The notes below the pieces were generated by a model. The model made no database searches and was not told the DNA's origin. It saw only the letters and a program-made list of their open reading frames with translations. The position numbers and the translations under genes were made by a program. A stretch of 64,000 bases of DNA, taken from assembly GCA_029582165.1 (NCBI GenBank), contig CM055871.1, positions 26,370,802 through 26,434,801 on the forward strand, given 5' to 3'. Positions within the stretch are counted from its first letter, which is position 1. Each line of letters opens with the position of its first letter. This document shows positions 33,866 through 45,850 of the stretch, one piece after another. The DNA comes from Portulaca oleracea. Its lineage: Eukaryota > Streptophyta > Magnoliopsida > Caryophyllales > Portulacaceae.

Positions 33866-34634
33866 CTATGAGAAATGAGGACTACAACCAGATCATTATT
33901 ACAGGGTGTGATGAGATCCACAACAAAGGAGATTACAACACAAATGTCTCTCCCTCACAACTCTCAATCTTTGTCTCTCGGGATTCAATTGGGATCGAAA
34001 ATATTGGTGAGACCTTTTTCCCTCTCAATATTTTCTCCTCTCTGGTGTCTTCTGGTGTGTGTTCGCTGTACTTGACGACGCCGTACGCCGTGCGCCACGT
34101 GCCGTGCGACCGTACGTCGGGTCGTGATTATGATGGAGATACATGTGTAGTATTTATACTAATATTGAGAGAAGGAAAACTAGGTTAAATTACAAATAAC
34201 CTAAATAATAAAAAAGACAAACGAAACCGCCACCGTAAAAAAATACCGGGACCAGATGCTGGCAGCATCTGTCCCCCCGCTGGCAGCGTCCAACACTTCG
34301 AGGCCATTTGGAGTGGTGCTCCTAGCATTGAATCAAAGAGAGTAGCGCCTGCTCCAACTTTGCATCAAAGAGACGCTAGTAGCGTCTTTGTCCCCCTGGT
34401 AGCGCTGTTTGACCCCCTCGTGGCGTCTTTACCCCCTTGTGGTGTCTTTGACCCCTTCGTGGCGTCTTCGATTGTTTCCCATTCTTCTCTCATTCTAGAC
34501 CCCACCGAGGATCCAATGGGCCACAAAACCCAACAAACTCCACTTTGGATCATGATCCGAGCCATTGGTCCAGCTAAACATCTTGACTGTCGCTGTCAAT
34601 ACGCCCCTCCACAGGGCGTAGCCCTACAGGCCAC

Positions 34635-35312
34635 TCAAGCTGTAAACATCACATACCGCTGCCTGGATGCCTGTTTGAGACCACCTATGCTGTTTGAGAC
34701 TGCCTCTGCAGTTCTCGTCACTGTAGTCCCCTGTAGGGTGTATGAGTTGCCCTTTCTGGCTCTCTTCATCCGAACCATGGAACCCCTACGCGCTTTTGGG
34801 ACACCATCTTCTGTTTCGTACCTGCAACTGTTAACCTCAACACAGTTTGCAGTACTAGTTTTGGTGCGGTTATCCTTACTACCCTGTTCCTGATCTTTCA
34901 GATTTCTCCAACAGTCACTCTTCACATAGCTCTTCTTGTGCACCCAATCCTGAGTATACCGTGTCGGTCTCCTGATCTCCCTTCTGGGAGGATCCCTAGC
35001 CATGCGCGGTTCTTCCTCCACCTGAGGAACATCAGGCTCATCAACCTGAACTGTTTGAACAACATCAACGGCTTGCTCTTGACAGTAGGTTCCGATGGCT
35101 CCACCTTGAGCCTCAACCTGCTCCATCTGGAGCTCAACCTGCCCTGGTTATCTTTCTTTAACCCTTTTGAAGTTCTCATCGCTCATCGGTACATTAGTCT
35201 CCGTATAGGAATACTCAACATCCCTTACATCGTGCTGAATCAAGACCACCTTCAACTGCAGTCTCCTTGTTCCCTCGAATTTTAGAATTTCACACTTCGT
35301 GATTGAAGTCAT
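34635..35312 (-). pseudogene. Gag-pol fusion remnant of the deleted copia
   Basis: ATG 35312 lies shortly after the primer site and starts MTSITKCEILKFEG, the typical beginning of a copia gag. After 54 codons a TAA occurs. The same frame continues as a pol linker with the pre-RT motif RREIRRPTRYTQDWV, then jumps to LKQASRQRY from the RT thumb side and ends at 34635. In total 226 codons in one frame have one stop. Most of gag, protease, integrase and RT are absent, so the element cannot encode its own enzymes. Confidence 0.75.
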
Positions 35313-35320
35313 CTCCCCTT

Positions 35321-35333
35321 AACTCTGATACCA
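35321..35333 (-). other. Primer-binding site of the deleted copia
   Basis: TGGTATCAGAGTT on the minus strand, two bases from the 5' LTR. Confidence 0.85.
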
Positions 35334-35335
35334 CT

Positions 35336-36198
35336 TGTTAGAGAAAAATAAGTAGCAACGTAACAGTGGAAGCAAAATAATAAATTGAATTGAGATGACG
35401 GAAATTACGACAAAATTCAGGAACAAAATAATAAGAGCGATAGAAGAACACAACCACAAGGTTTACGTGGGAAACCGAAGAACTCGGAGAAAAACCCACG
35501 GACGGCGACAGCTAGAAAACAATCCACTATGAGAAAGGAGGAGTACAACCAGATCACTATCACAGGGTGTGATGAAATCTACAACAAAGGAGATTACAAC
35601 ACAAATGTCTCTCCCTCACAACTCTCAATCTTTCTCTCTCGGGATTCAATTGGGATCGAAAATATTGGTGAGACCTTTTTCCCTCTCAATATTTTCTCCC
35701 TCTCTGGTGTCTTCTGGTGTGTGTTCGTCGTACTCGGCGACGTACGTACGCCGTGCGCCACATGTCGTACGACCGTACCTTAAGCCGTGATTATGGTGGA
35801 GATACATGTGTAGTATTTATACTAATATTGAGAGAAGGGAAACTAGGTTAAATTACAAATAACCTAAATAATAAAAAAGACAAATGAAACCACCGCCACA
35901 AAGAAATACCGGGACCAGACGCTGGGAGCGTCTGTCCCCCCGCTGGCAGCGTCCAACACTTCGAGGCCAATGGGAGTGGCGCTCCTAGCATTGAATCAAC
36001 AGAGAGTAGCGTCTGCTCCAACTTTGCATCAAAGAGACGCTAGTAGCGTCTTTGTCCCCTGGTAGCGTCGTTTGACCCCCTGGTGGCGTCTTTACCCCCT
36101 CGTGGCGTCTTTGACCCCCTCGTAGCGTTTTCGATTGTTTCCCATTCTTCTCTCATTCTGGACCCCACCGAGGATCCAATGGGCCACAAAACCCAACA
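35336..36198 (-). repeat. 5' LTR of the deleted copia
   Basis: 863 bp, about 95 % identical by eye to the interrupted left copy. Confidence 0.88.
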
Positions 36199-36560
36199 AT
36201 AACCATCTTGAATTGTTTATATTTTACATTTTTGTAACTTTTAATAATATTTTTTTAATAATTATATATATATATTCATCAACTATAAGAGCATAAAACT
36301 TATTAGCTAAGTCAAAAAATATAAATATTAGCCTAATTTTATCAATCATAATAGAAAATGAACATTTTATGCATAGTTTTATATTTAAGAAAAAATATAA
36401 ACAAATAATTATGTTTATATTGTTTATAAGTTGTAATATCCTTCAAGGTATCATACCTTTATAATGATTTAAATATATTACATGTAACTTTATGAGTGAT
36501 TTAGGTAAACTGTAATATGAATATTAACTATCTTGCGGCAAGATGTTTATCATTTTGTTA
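36199..36560. repeat. AT-rich repeat, partner of 11740-12135
   Basis: Shares several blocks with 11740-12135. Its right end (CTTGCGGCAAGATGTTTATCATTTT) resembles the terminal motif of the MITE family at 11212. Confidence 0.5.
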
Positions 36561-37009
36561 GAAGGTAATACTTATTTTTCTCACTATTTCTTTTCACTTC
36601 CTTATGAAATGTTATTTGTTATTGTAGGAAAAATTAAATAGCAAATTTTTGCATACTAAAATATTTCAAAACACTTTCAAATATAAAATATTGGGTTGTG
36701 ACATGATTGAAAATTGAAGAAGAGAAAATGATTTGGAGTTTTTTTTTTTGGGAATATTTATGATATAAAAATTTGCAATTTAATTTCCTGACAACAATGA
36801 ATATGACGTTCATAAGAAACAAAAAGAAATAAAAGAGGAAACAAAGATTTAACCTTCTATTGAAGGTCATCTAATTGATTGGTGATAATTTAGACTCAAA
36901 ATGATAAATTGGATGGTAGTTTTGAAAAAACAAAAAATAAAAAAAACAGTGATAGAATGAAAATGTTGAAAATTTAATAGTAGTTTAGTCCATGAACTCC
37001 ATTGGTACT
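36561..37009. other. Intergenic, no gene seen
   Basis: AT-rich sequence with an 11-base T run. It may include eroded LTR of the gypsy relic that follows. Confidence 0.4.
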
Positions 37010-37043
37010 TTGGTACTGGTAGAAGGGAGAATTGCTTCTAGTG

Positions 37044-37606
37044 GGGTTTTTTGTTTTTTGGACCCCGAACTTTGGGGGTATTTATTTTCTGGACCCCCAT
37101 ATTTCAAAGTTTTTATTTTGGACCCTATACTTTGTGGACCCAAAAAATGTGGCCCAAAGTTATGTTTGACTCCGGCGATGACCTAATTGTTGCCTAAACT
37201 TCCCGATATAGCCTTTTATCATTTTTTCCTTCTTTTGATTGTTGTTTTGTAATTGACTAGACTTTGACAACTAAGGGTGTGTAAAATTCATGGTGAAAAC
37301 CAGCAGGGTAAAAGTTAAATTTTGGTAACTTTTAGTAAATTTTGTAATTTTTTTGGCAAATTTATGCTCATATGGGGTTGGAAATCGTGCAAGAAGAGGA
37401 AGAAGAAGTTGCGGCTGGAAAATTTTCAAAAGAAAAAAATCAATAATGGCTTTGAAATATGGGGGTCCATATTGTTGCCGTAGACAAAGTATAAGGTCCA
37501 TATTGTTGTCGGAGACAAAGTATAGGGTCCAAAATATAAACTTTGAAATATTGGGGTCCAGAAAATAAATACCCCCAAAGTTCGGGGTCCAAAAAGCAAA
37601 AAACCC
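37044..37606. mobile_element. Mutator-like MITE with perfect 9-bp TSD
   Basis: 563 bp flanked by CTTCTAGTG (37035-37043, 37607-37615). Ends are GGGTTTTTTGTTTTTTGGAC and, inverted, GGGTTTTTTGCTTTTTGGAC. Arms of about 140 bp contain GACCCTATACTTTGT. It is inserted in the LTR of the decayed gypsy. Confidence 0.92.
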
Positions 37607-37615
37607 CTTCTAGTG

Positions 37616-38134
37616 TTGTCAACCACGACACGGCCAGCGCTTGGTTGGGCGTGGCTAGCTTCTATCGGCGTCTGCTGACTTTGTTTTAACTTTGATTTGG
37701 GCGTATTATATATCAACGGAAAGCTCTCGGTGTTTACAATAAACTCGTCGAATTTGATGGTCATTAGAGTTGTATTAAGGAGTTATGATCAAAAGAGTGA
37801 AGACATGTATTATTCTTGTGCCCAATGTTGCCCACTTTTTTCCTCTTTCCTTTTTCCTTCTTCGGTCTTTCTTAGTTCCATTTGAACCCCTTCAGTCCCG
37901 ATTTCTCCCATGCTCCTCCTTGATGTTACATAGGTCCGAGTTCGACCCTTGTGAAATTACCAAAGTGTCCCTTGGCTTGAACTCCGCTCTCTTTACTTCA
38001 TCCTAGCATTCCTTGGCTTTTGAAACGGTCGATGTTGACTCGAAAAGTAACTCGATTCTGCTTGGGAAAAATAGAGTCCAGACCCTCCGTTGCTATTATT
38101 TTCTTAGTGAGGTACCCCTAGGAAATATGGATCA
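37616..38134 (-). repeat. Partial 3' LTR of the gypsy relic
   Basis: Matches 41050-41541 through shared blocks such as AAAGAGTGAAGACAT, TTCGGTC(T/C)TTCTTAGTTCC and CCTAGGAAATATGGATCA. Confidence 0.82.
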
Positions 38135-38529
38135 GAATCCCCTTGTTGGAGAAGAGTTGTCCTCAACTCTTGGGGGTTCAAATCCAACCGACAGCTCATG
38201 TAAAAACAACTCAATAAAATCCATTAGCCGAATAAAAGTGACACTCATCAACCCCTTCTTCGTAAAGGCGTATTAATTTCGGAAGGAAAGAGGGGTCAAC
38301 TCGCCATCAAGAGGTACCCTCACGCTCCTGACGGTCATCACCTTGTTGAATGCAACAAGATAGCCATCACAAGAGATATCAATGTCAAGGCCGGTAGAAG
38401 ATGCCTCTTCCTTGTCGATCTTGGTGCGGGAAGAAACAAGCTAGGATGCAAGGCTATGGACTTGCCAACATGCAACCCGACTCTAATTTGTGGTTTGGGA
38501 ATGATCGAACATGGTTCAATGGTTGCAAT

Positions 38530-39814
38530 CATTGTATGGAACTCGTTAGGAGGCCCTTTGGGTGGAGGTGAGGGACAAGGGAGGGAGATAGAAAAACTTT
38601 GGGGAGCTTTGGATCTCTCAACCTCACTAGGATTGCCTTTCGCAAAAGTAGAACCAAATGTGGCTTCTTTTTTCTCAAAGCACTCTCATCCCGTGTTTCA
38701 CTCATGCGGAGGAGGCCTCTTTTCTCACTTCCCTCCCCGATTTGAATTTCGTGGAGTTGGGTAGGTGAGAGGGGTTTGAGCACAATCCGTCGTTTTCCCA
38801 TTGAGAAGAAGTATTATCATGACCATCATGGATAACATGCTTATCATATTGCCAATTGCCAAGGTCTTCCATGGAGCAAATGACAAGCATCCATGGGAAC
38901 AATATAAGAACATTATCTATGTAAGAATCAATGGAAAAGATATCAAGGCTTGTTGAGATGCCTGAAGATGACCACCATCTTTAAGCCCTTACAAGCTATA
39001 GGGTTGGGGGTGAGCTAGAATGGGCAATTGAAGCTTCTCCGCTAAAGTAGAAGATGTTACATTCATACAGCTCCCATTATCGATGATCATCTTGGCACAC
39101 TCTATCATTGATGGTGCATCGAGTATAGAAGAACATTTCCCGTTGGGAATCATTCTGGGGATCCTTGGTCATGACTAGGAATCTCCTAGGAGCCAAAACC
39201 TCTTTCCTTTGAACTTGAGTCTCAACAATAGGCTTAGAGGATTCCGAACAATCCATCACACTTACTTGGGGCGATTCAACCTTCTTGGTAGGGTATATTG
39301 GTAGTGGTCATACTCCCTAGACTTGAAGCATTTTGTATCCTTGAGCTTTCAAAGGTATTCCGTATCATCCACGTGCACTTCAATAGATGGTTTAGATGAA
39401 CTAGAAGATCGAATTCCTTTGGACGGAACCTCATACCCAGAGTGAACACCAACTTTGTTAGATGACCATGATTGAGCATTCTTCTCATTTCTCAATCATG
39501 ATGATCACCAACTCTAGGCCCATGAGTAGGAATACTACGATGGAGTTCAACATAGGAATTTCAATATTCGCCATAAGATCTCCCATAATCACCATGTCTA
39601 GCTCTAGAAGTCCTAGAGGAATCACCATGAACCTTCTCGGGTAACCGACTTGCAATTTGGCCACGATATAGCTCAAGCCACTCACTTGACGTTGTATCAC
39701 TTCCTGGTTATCTATGATATGTTGTATAGCCATATCGAGAATGGTTTTGGAATGGGAATTAGGTCGAGGAGGGGAAACTTCTCCACCGCCAACTTGACTT
39801 GATGAAGAGGTCAT
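38530..39814 (-). pseudogene. gypsy gag-protease remnants
   Basis: Minus strand. ATG 39814 begins MTSSSSQVGGGEVSPPRP and continues with IQHIIDNQEVIQRQVSGL, an amino-terminal gag coiled coil. Separate frames further down give REMFFYTRCTINDRVCQ (about 39136-39086), then HVIHDGHDNTSSQ and RRIVLKPLSPTQLHE (38840-38750). These match the protease and pre-RT spacer order seen in the gypsy at 4351. Stops and shifts throughout. No RT or integrase remains. Confidence 0.7.
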
Positions 39815-40523
39815 TCTATTGGAGTTAAGGGAATTGATGGTTAAGGTAAAGATGATCGGATGAGGTTTTGAGGTTGTTAAGGGAAATTTTGTGGAGTTCG
39901 TGTGGCTAACTTTTTGTAGGGGAAGATGGGTTCAATTCGAAAATGGGAAATGACAATAATGATCAATAATGGAAGATAATCACCAAGGCAATGAACATAC
40001 ACCAAGTGATCACCTCACACACATAAATAGCCATAACAAGTTATCCAATAAAATCTCAATTCAACCATTTTCATCCATGGAAGCAACATGAACAAACACC
40101 AAATATTCAATCTCCAAACTTACTCTTAATGTTCTCCAAAATTGCAACCCAAATCATCAACAAATAATGAAATTTCTCAACAAATCACTACCAACAACAA
40201 GAGGACATGTATAGCATTCACTTGGGTACCAAAAATACAACAAACTCAACCAAAACATGCCAACAAACATCAAATTTCTAAAACAAAGAAAACTTTTTTG
40301 GGGCATATACATCTTCACAAATGAACCCAATACTCAAAAAATACTGAGACCCAAATATAAAATCACATCACAACACTCCTAATACATCAAGGGACCAATA
40401 TCAATCATCAAGTACGAGTTTTGCATCCATAAACATCAATTAAGAACAATGCCCAAAACAATAATTAAAAAAAACACACAAAAATCTGAAAAATTTTCAC
40501 CCAAATATGAGTTATAATCCTAA

Positions 40524-40535
40524 GCTCTGATACCA
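40524..40535 (-). other. Primer-binding site of the gypsy relic
   Basis: TGGTATCAGAGC on the minus strand, two bases from the LTR that ends GGATCA. Confidence 0.85.
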
Positions 40536-40537
40536 AA

Positions 40538-41541
40538 TGATCCGGGATTGACTAGGCAAGCAAGATTCAAAGCCCAATGATCAAATAATCTGTCTAGGGT
40601 TTAAGGAAACCCCAAATTAGAACTCATAATCTCCCATCATTTTTAGGGTTTTTAAGATAGAGATAACAGTAACAATTAAAATAAGGATATGACTAATGTA
40701 AACAGTAATTAACTCACCAAATAGCCTAAGAATCACAAGATGTTGCAAAAAAAGTCCTTCACACGCATCCACACTTGTTCTTCCAAGAAATTCCACCAAA
40801 GATAGTTTGAAACATGCATAACAAACTCACAAATCAAAAGGAAAATGATTAAGCACTCCCACAAAGGATTAAGCTTAATTACAAAGAAATTATGGTTTCA
40901 AATACCCTCTCAATAGTTCATGAGCGTAAGTGTTTGAGTATTTAAAAGTTATTCCAAAATGAGAGGGATGGAGGGACGAGCGTTTAAATGGGGGAAGAAA
41001 ACACAGCAACGAGAAGGGGGGAATTCACGAATCTTGTAGAAAAAAGTCGAGGCACGGCCAGTGCCTCAACCAGGCAACTGAGTCGAATAAAACAGAGTAG
41101 GCAACTTCTTCGTTTTAACTTCGATTTTATATATCGAAAGAAAGCGTTCAATGTTTACTACAAGCCCGCCGAATTTGGTGATCATCATAATTGTATTGAA
41201 GGAATTATGATCAAAAGAGTGAAGACATATATTTTTCTTATGCCCAATTTTGTCCACTTTCTTGCCCTTTCATTTTTTCTTCTTCGGTCCTTCTTAGTTC
41301 CGTTTGAACCCCTTTGGTCTCAGTTTCCCCCATGTTCCTCCTTGATGTTTCATATATAGGTCCCTATTTCCCATTAGCTTGAACTCAACCCTCTTGACTT
41401 CTTCATAGTTAGCCATCCTTGGCTCCAAAAACAGTCGATGTTGACCCGAAAAGTAACCCAATTCAGCTTGAGAAAAAATTGAGTCCGAACCCTCCATTTT
41501 TATTATTTTCAAAGTGAGGCACCCCTAGGAAATATGGATCA
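40538..41541 (-). repeat. 5' LTR of the gypsy relic
   Basis: 1004 bp with terminal TGATCC / GGATCA inverted hexamers. Confidence 0.82.
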
Positions 41542-41561
41542 AAAAGTCTGGGGTTTGAATA

Positions 41562-42235
41562 TTCCAACAAGGTGGAAAATCCATTTTTGGAAGGCGACTA
41601 ATAATGCACTCCCAGCAGGAGCAAGGAGATGGAAATGGGACAAAGAGACATATCAAAACTGCCAACTATCCAAACATGCGGAATGAGAAATCAAGCCTTT
41701 TTAACAATACCATTCGATGAATGGAGTCATAATTGGTTCTCTTCTCTGCTACAACAAAAAGACATTGGTGAGGAATTGGGAGTTGAATTTTTGGGTATCA
41801 TTTGGACAGTTTGTAACCAAGCAATTTTCAATGGCATTCGATGGGTGGAAAAAGAGATCAATCACCTGAACCAAAACCACCAACTGGAAAAGGAAAGAAA
41901 TACAACCAAAGTGATACATGGAAGGATTGCCCAAGGGCAGGAGCTACACTTCTTGTGGAAAGTAGAAGACTAGCACGGAGAGAATTCAGAGTTCATATGT
42001 GACGGCGCATGGAACAAGGATCGATACTCTGAAGCATACGCTGGGTCCTCAAAGACAAGGGATAAAAGGTGACAATGTTCGCGTTACCCCAACGAGGAAT
42101 ATCCTTCTATATAAATGGAACTATACGACACAGAGTGGCAGAGTGAATTGGAAAGCAATGTAGAAAGGGGGATTAGGAGTGCCACCATTTTCATAGATGC
42201 AACTAAAATTGTGCAAGCTTTTAGAAGCTACCATC
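41562..42235 (+). pseudogene. LINE ORF2 carboxy end (zf-RVT and RNase H)
   Basis: The plus strand reads IPTRWKIHFWKATNNALPAG, the zf-RVT signature following plant LINE reverse transcriptases. It is followed, through frame changes, by FICDGAWNKDRYSEAYAGSS, the first strand of an RNase H domain with its catalytic Asp, and SATIFIDATKIVQAF, a later strand. These are typical carboxy-terminal modules of plant L1-type ORF2. Stops at several points make it non-functional. Confidence 0.6.
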
Positions 42236-42255
42236 GGATTGTCATTTTATTTTAA

Positions 42256-42640
42256 GGGTTTTTGGCTCAAAATAATCGGAAGTTAGAGGTGAGTGGCTAA
42301 AGATAATCCAAACTGACTTTTTGGCTGAGAATGTAACAAAATTTTACCTATTTACTTTGACTAAACCAGAATTGAATTCCTACGTCATAAAGCTGACTTA
42401 ACACCTTTAAAAAAATTCGAAGATGCAGTGGGTTAATATGTGGTTCAGTCCGTTTATATTATTTTCAGTAAAGTCTGAACTTTTCAAGGGCGCCAAGTCA
42501 GCTTTGCGATGTCGGAATTCACTTCTGGTTTAGTCAGAGTAAATAGGTTAAAAGTTTGGTACATTCTCAGCCTTTTAAGTCAGCTTGGATTATTTTCACC
42601 CACTCACCTCTGACTTCAGATTATTTTGAGCCAAAAACTC
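42256..42640. mobile_element. Mutator-like MITE in the LINE
   Basis: 385 bp with arms of about 150 bp. Ends are GGGTTTTTGGCTCAAAATAATC and, inverted, GAGTTTTTGGCTCAAAATAATC. Flanking nonamers TTATTTTAA and TAAGTTTAA match at seven positions. Confidence 0.82.
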
Positions 42641-42815
42641 TAAGTTTAAAGCATTGTAGATGCTTATTTTTATAATTTTTGTATTGTTGTATACCCTAAA
42701 CAAAAAGAACATATGTTAAGTAGGGACATGCTCTGGCCATTAAGGCTAAGAGGCGATCTCTTCCCTTAGTAGTTTACTTAGCTTGTATTCTGTCTGTGCT
42801 ACCAAAAAAAAAAAG

Positions 42816-43586
42816 GGATATCCATAGGTAGGGCCAACCATATGCGGTAGTAACATGTATTCTTAACGATTGTAATGCCTCAATCCCTCCTGAACCATGA
42901 ACATTGTCGATAACAACTTTAAGGATCAATAACTAACCTCACTAATCACCATGAGTCATTCCAACATGTTTTGTCGTAGTTTACACGTTGCCTGGAAAAA
43001 CTTCTCAAAATATTACCCGTCCTGAGACTGCTCCTAGCCAAGCACGTTTAGTTGGGGAATTCTCAAGATATGAATTTTCTAAAAAGAATGTGCGCCTTGG
43101 TGATATAAGTCATATTTCGATCCCTTTAAGCAATACTCTTACCACTTCTCCAGCGTGTTACAATTTAATATATGAAATCAATTTTCAAATAACTAATAAT
43201 TATCTTACTAACGTTTGACTCCGATATTATGAGTTATGACAGTCTTATCCATAAATCTTCGACTGTTGTATATTTTTCACTTGATGGAAGATCGTGCAAC
43301 TAGTGCGATAGGGATTTGAAAATTGTTTTTTTTATCCGATGTACTAATTTATATATAAGTTGTACCAATTCCGCTCCAAAAAAGACCATAATAAGCTTAT
43401 ATAACAGGATAATAAAACTCTAATATAAAAAGAGATAGACTTTATTCGTATGTAAACTAAATTTAAACCAACAATTGGCAATATTTAAAGATCAATAAAA
43501 CGTGACTTATCATCGATCGATCGGCTGGCCATTGATGGGCAACCCCTCCAAATCCAAATAGGTGAAGACTAGGCATTCATTTTACG
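42816..43586. other. Intergenic, no gene seen
   Basis: AT-rich sequence. A 76-codon frame at 42988-43218 has no motif. Confidence 0.4.
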
Positions 43587-43745
43587 AAAATGATAAATGT
43601 ACGGTCTTGGGGCAAAGCACATCTTAAGTGTCTTGTCATTGTATAAAACTTATATATTTATAAATTAAATTGAAAAAAAAAATTTATATGATTGACTTCT
43701 ATAGCTATAATAATACATATAAATGATATAAAATCACACTCATTT
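43587..43745. repeat. Truncated copy of the 11212 MITE family
   Basis: Starts AAAATGATAAATGTACGGTCTTGGGGCAA. It then matches 11255-11355 closely (TATAAAACTTATATATTTATAAATTAAATTG and TATGATTGACTTCTATAG). The rest is missing. Confidence 0.7.
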
Positions 43746-44411
43746 TAAAGAAGGGAAAGAATGTACTTAGTTAAGCAAAATATCAATCGATATATAATCT
43801 CATGACAACTTACCATAAGATCATCTAAGACAAAAATTTATTACAATTATTATGGTTACAAAAACAAGGCCAACAACTCACAACATATGGTCAAACATTG
43901 GTGACATACACACACAATAAAATGGCAATAATAGTTCAGTATTTAGCTCGAAACTCTTCAACCCATTGAAATAATGCAAACGTTGGTTGGCAATTAATAT
44001 TTTTCCATAATATAGTTGTAGCATATATGAATACATAACCATAAGTAATACCATGACAAATGTGAAGGGTTTATAGCCACTATAGCACTTCACTATACAT
44101 ATATGGCATGCCATAGCTGTAACCTGTGACCTTAATACGACATGGAGGTGACGACGAATTAATCAAATTTCGTATATGCTTCAGCTAAGCTCTTCTGCTA
44201 CGACAATTCCATGGTTAGCTAGTAAGCTTTAACTTTTAGTTTTTAAAAGAATCTGGGTGTAGTAAATAATTTACTGCCTTTTACGAGCTGCTGACAATTG
44301 ATGGCACATTGTTTGCTAAGGATGATTTTGTTTGCATACAGACATGAAGCCAAAGATTTAGGCTTGGTTTTTATTTCCTGTTTTGGTATTAAAAAAATTA
44401 ACAATAATTAT
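43746..44411. other. Intergenic, no gene seen
   Basis: AT-rich. The minus-strand frame at 43878-44114 has no recognisable motif. Confidence 0.4.
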
Positions 44412-44413
44412 TA

Positions 44414-44621
44414 TCTCCCTCCCAAAATATTTATCTTTTGACTAAATGTTGACCGTTGATTACTTACAAATTATAATGAATTACAATATGAAATTATCGT
44501 TATTTTAATTTTTAGTAAGTTATCTTGCTAATGGTGGCGATTTCATATTTTTAATTCATTACAATTTGTGAGTAATTAACGGTTAAAATTTAGTCAACGG
44601 ACAAATATTTTAGGTCGGAGA
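44414..44621. mobile_element. Stowaway-like MITE
   Basis: Ends TCTCCCTCCC and, inverted, TCTCCGACC, with flanking TA. The interior shares GACTAAATGTTGACCGTTGATTA with the copies at 52165 and 63771. Confidence 0.75.
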
Positions 44622-44934
44622 TAGTGTTTTAATCAAATATTTAAACGGCTAGTTGACAGTTTATATAATTGAGATTGTTAGGTTTTAAAATCAACAATTT
44701 TAAACATTTTTTATCAGAATATCCTGAAGTTCATTTTTTAAATGAATATCCAAATTTTAGGTGGTTATATTTGTCAGCAGCCCGACACTAAATGAAAGCT
44801 ATTTAAACTCAGTTTTTATAAAATGTAGTGGTGATTTTTTTGTTGAGACACGCTTACATTTTACATATCACCCCAAAAATTACAGCTATATTACATAATA
44901 GTTTGAGATTAATAGATGTTAACTCGGTGTTGGA

Positions 44935-45751
44935 ATGCTGACAAATACAACCCCTATTCTGGATAGATTCAACATGAGAAAGTGTAAGGTAGTTTCAACT
45001 TCATTAGTTGCACACTTCAAGTTATCTAGTGAATGTTGCCCTAAAACTGAATTGGAGGTGAGAAGGATGTCTAATGTTCCCTATGCAAGGGCAGTTGGTA
45101 GTTTGATATATGTTATGGTGTGCACTAGACCTGACCTGTCCCACGTAGTTAGCGTGGTGGGTAGATATATGCAAAATCCAAGGAATGAGCATTGGGAAGG
45201 AGTAAAGTGGATCCTTCGATATATGAAAGACACTTTGGAGAAGGGCATCTTGTATGATAAAGGCAGTGCTGCAACATCTAATGTTGCGGGTTATGTGGAT
45301 GCCGATTATGGTGGAGATTTGGATAGGGGACGCTCAATTTCAAGGTACGTGTTTACTATGTGTGGTGGAATCAGTGTTCTGGAAGGCCTCGCTTCAATCT
45401 GTAGCAACCCTCTCTACTACTGAGGCTGAATATATTATTGCTGCTATAGAAGGGGTGAGGGAGGTCATTTGGTTTAGGGGTTTGGTCATGGAACTTGGAG
45501 TACCATAGGGCGAGACTATAGTTTATTCAGATAGTCAGAGCGCTATTCATCTTACCAAGAATGACACTTATCATTCGAAGACCAAGCATTTAAGCATCAG
45601 GTATCACTTCATCAGAGATACAGTTAATGCAAAAGAGATTGTGGTAAAGAAGGTACATACATCTAAGAACCCTACAGATATGTTAACCAAGCCTCTATCT
45701 ATAGCTAATTTCGAACATTGTTTGAACTTAGTTGGTGTTTTGAGCATGTGA
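44935..45751 (+). pseudogene. copia RNase H end
   Basis: One frame covers VPYARAVGSLIYVMVCTRPD, HWEGVKWILRYMKDT and AGYVDADYGGD, the linker and first strand of a copia RNase H. After a frame change near 45376 it continues with LSTTEAEYI, then DSQSAIHLTKN and PTDMLTKPL, to a stop at 45751. One TAG-type stop follows GVP near 45508. Typical Tork/SIRE-like copia end, non-functional alone. Confidence 0.82.
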
Positions 45752-45850
45752 GAGCCCTGCGGGGCTATGCACTGCGGAGGGGCGTATCAATGGTGATAGT
45801 TAAGGTGTTTATTTGGACCGTTGAGTCGAATCATGGTCCAAGGTGGAGAT

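Larger units (their letters stand above)
28676..34535 (-). repeat. 3' LTR of the deleted copia, interrupted
   Basis: 861 bp after leaving out the inserted copia (28872-33865) and one copy of its CTATG duplication. The tail contains repeated short motifs such as GTAGCGTCTTTG / GTGGCGTCTTT. Confidence 0.88.
28676..36198 (-). mobile_element. Internally deleted Ty1/copia element, host of a second copia
   Basis: The LTRs are about 862 bp. The right copy is 35336-36198. The left copy is 28676-28871 plus 33871-34535, interrupted by another copia. Flanking bases ATAAT / ATAAC fit a 5-bp duplication with one change. The minus orientation is shown by AACTCTGATACCA (35321-35333, reversed primer site) next to the right LTR. 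The 800-bp interior encodes only the start of gag fused to a pol linker remnant. The LTR ends and several inner blocks match the 3' LTR at 45851-46540, so this is probably a non-autonomous member of that family. Confidence 0.88.
37010..41541 (-). mobile_element. Decayed Ty3/gypsy element
   Basis: The right LTR is complete (40538-41541, TGATCC...GGATCA). The left LTR is partial (about 37010-38134) and itself carries a MITE. Primer site, gag start and purine tract are in the expected minus-strand order. The purine tract (38135-38150) and the sequence before it closely resemble those of the young gypsy at 7608. Coding parts are fragmentary. Outer target duplications cannot be confirmed. Confidence 0.78.
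41545..42815 (+). mobile_element. LINE (non-LTR) 3' fragment with poly(A)
   Basis: A 5'-truncated LINE ending in an 11-base A run (42804-42814). The coding part is the carboxy end of ORF2. It is interrupted by a MITE at 42256-42640. Target duplications were not found. Confidence 0.65.

Noticed and set aside
34360..34893. 177-codon plus-strand frame
   Set aside because: Lies in the LTR and interior of a minus-strand copia and spans their border.
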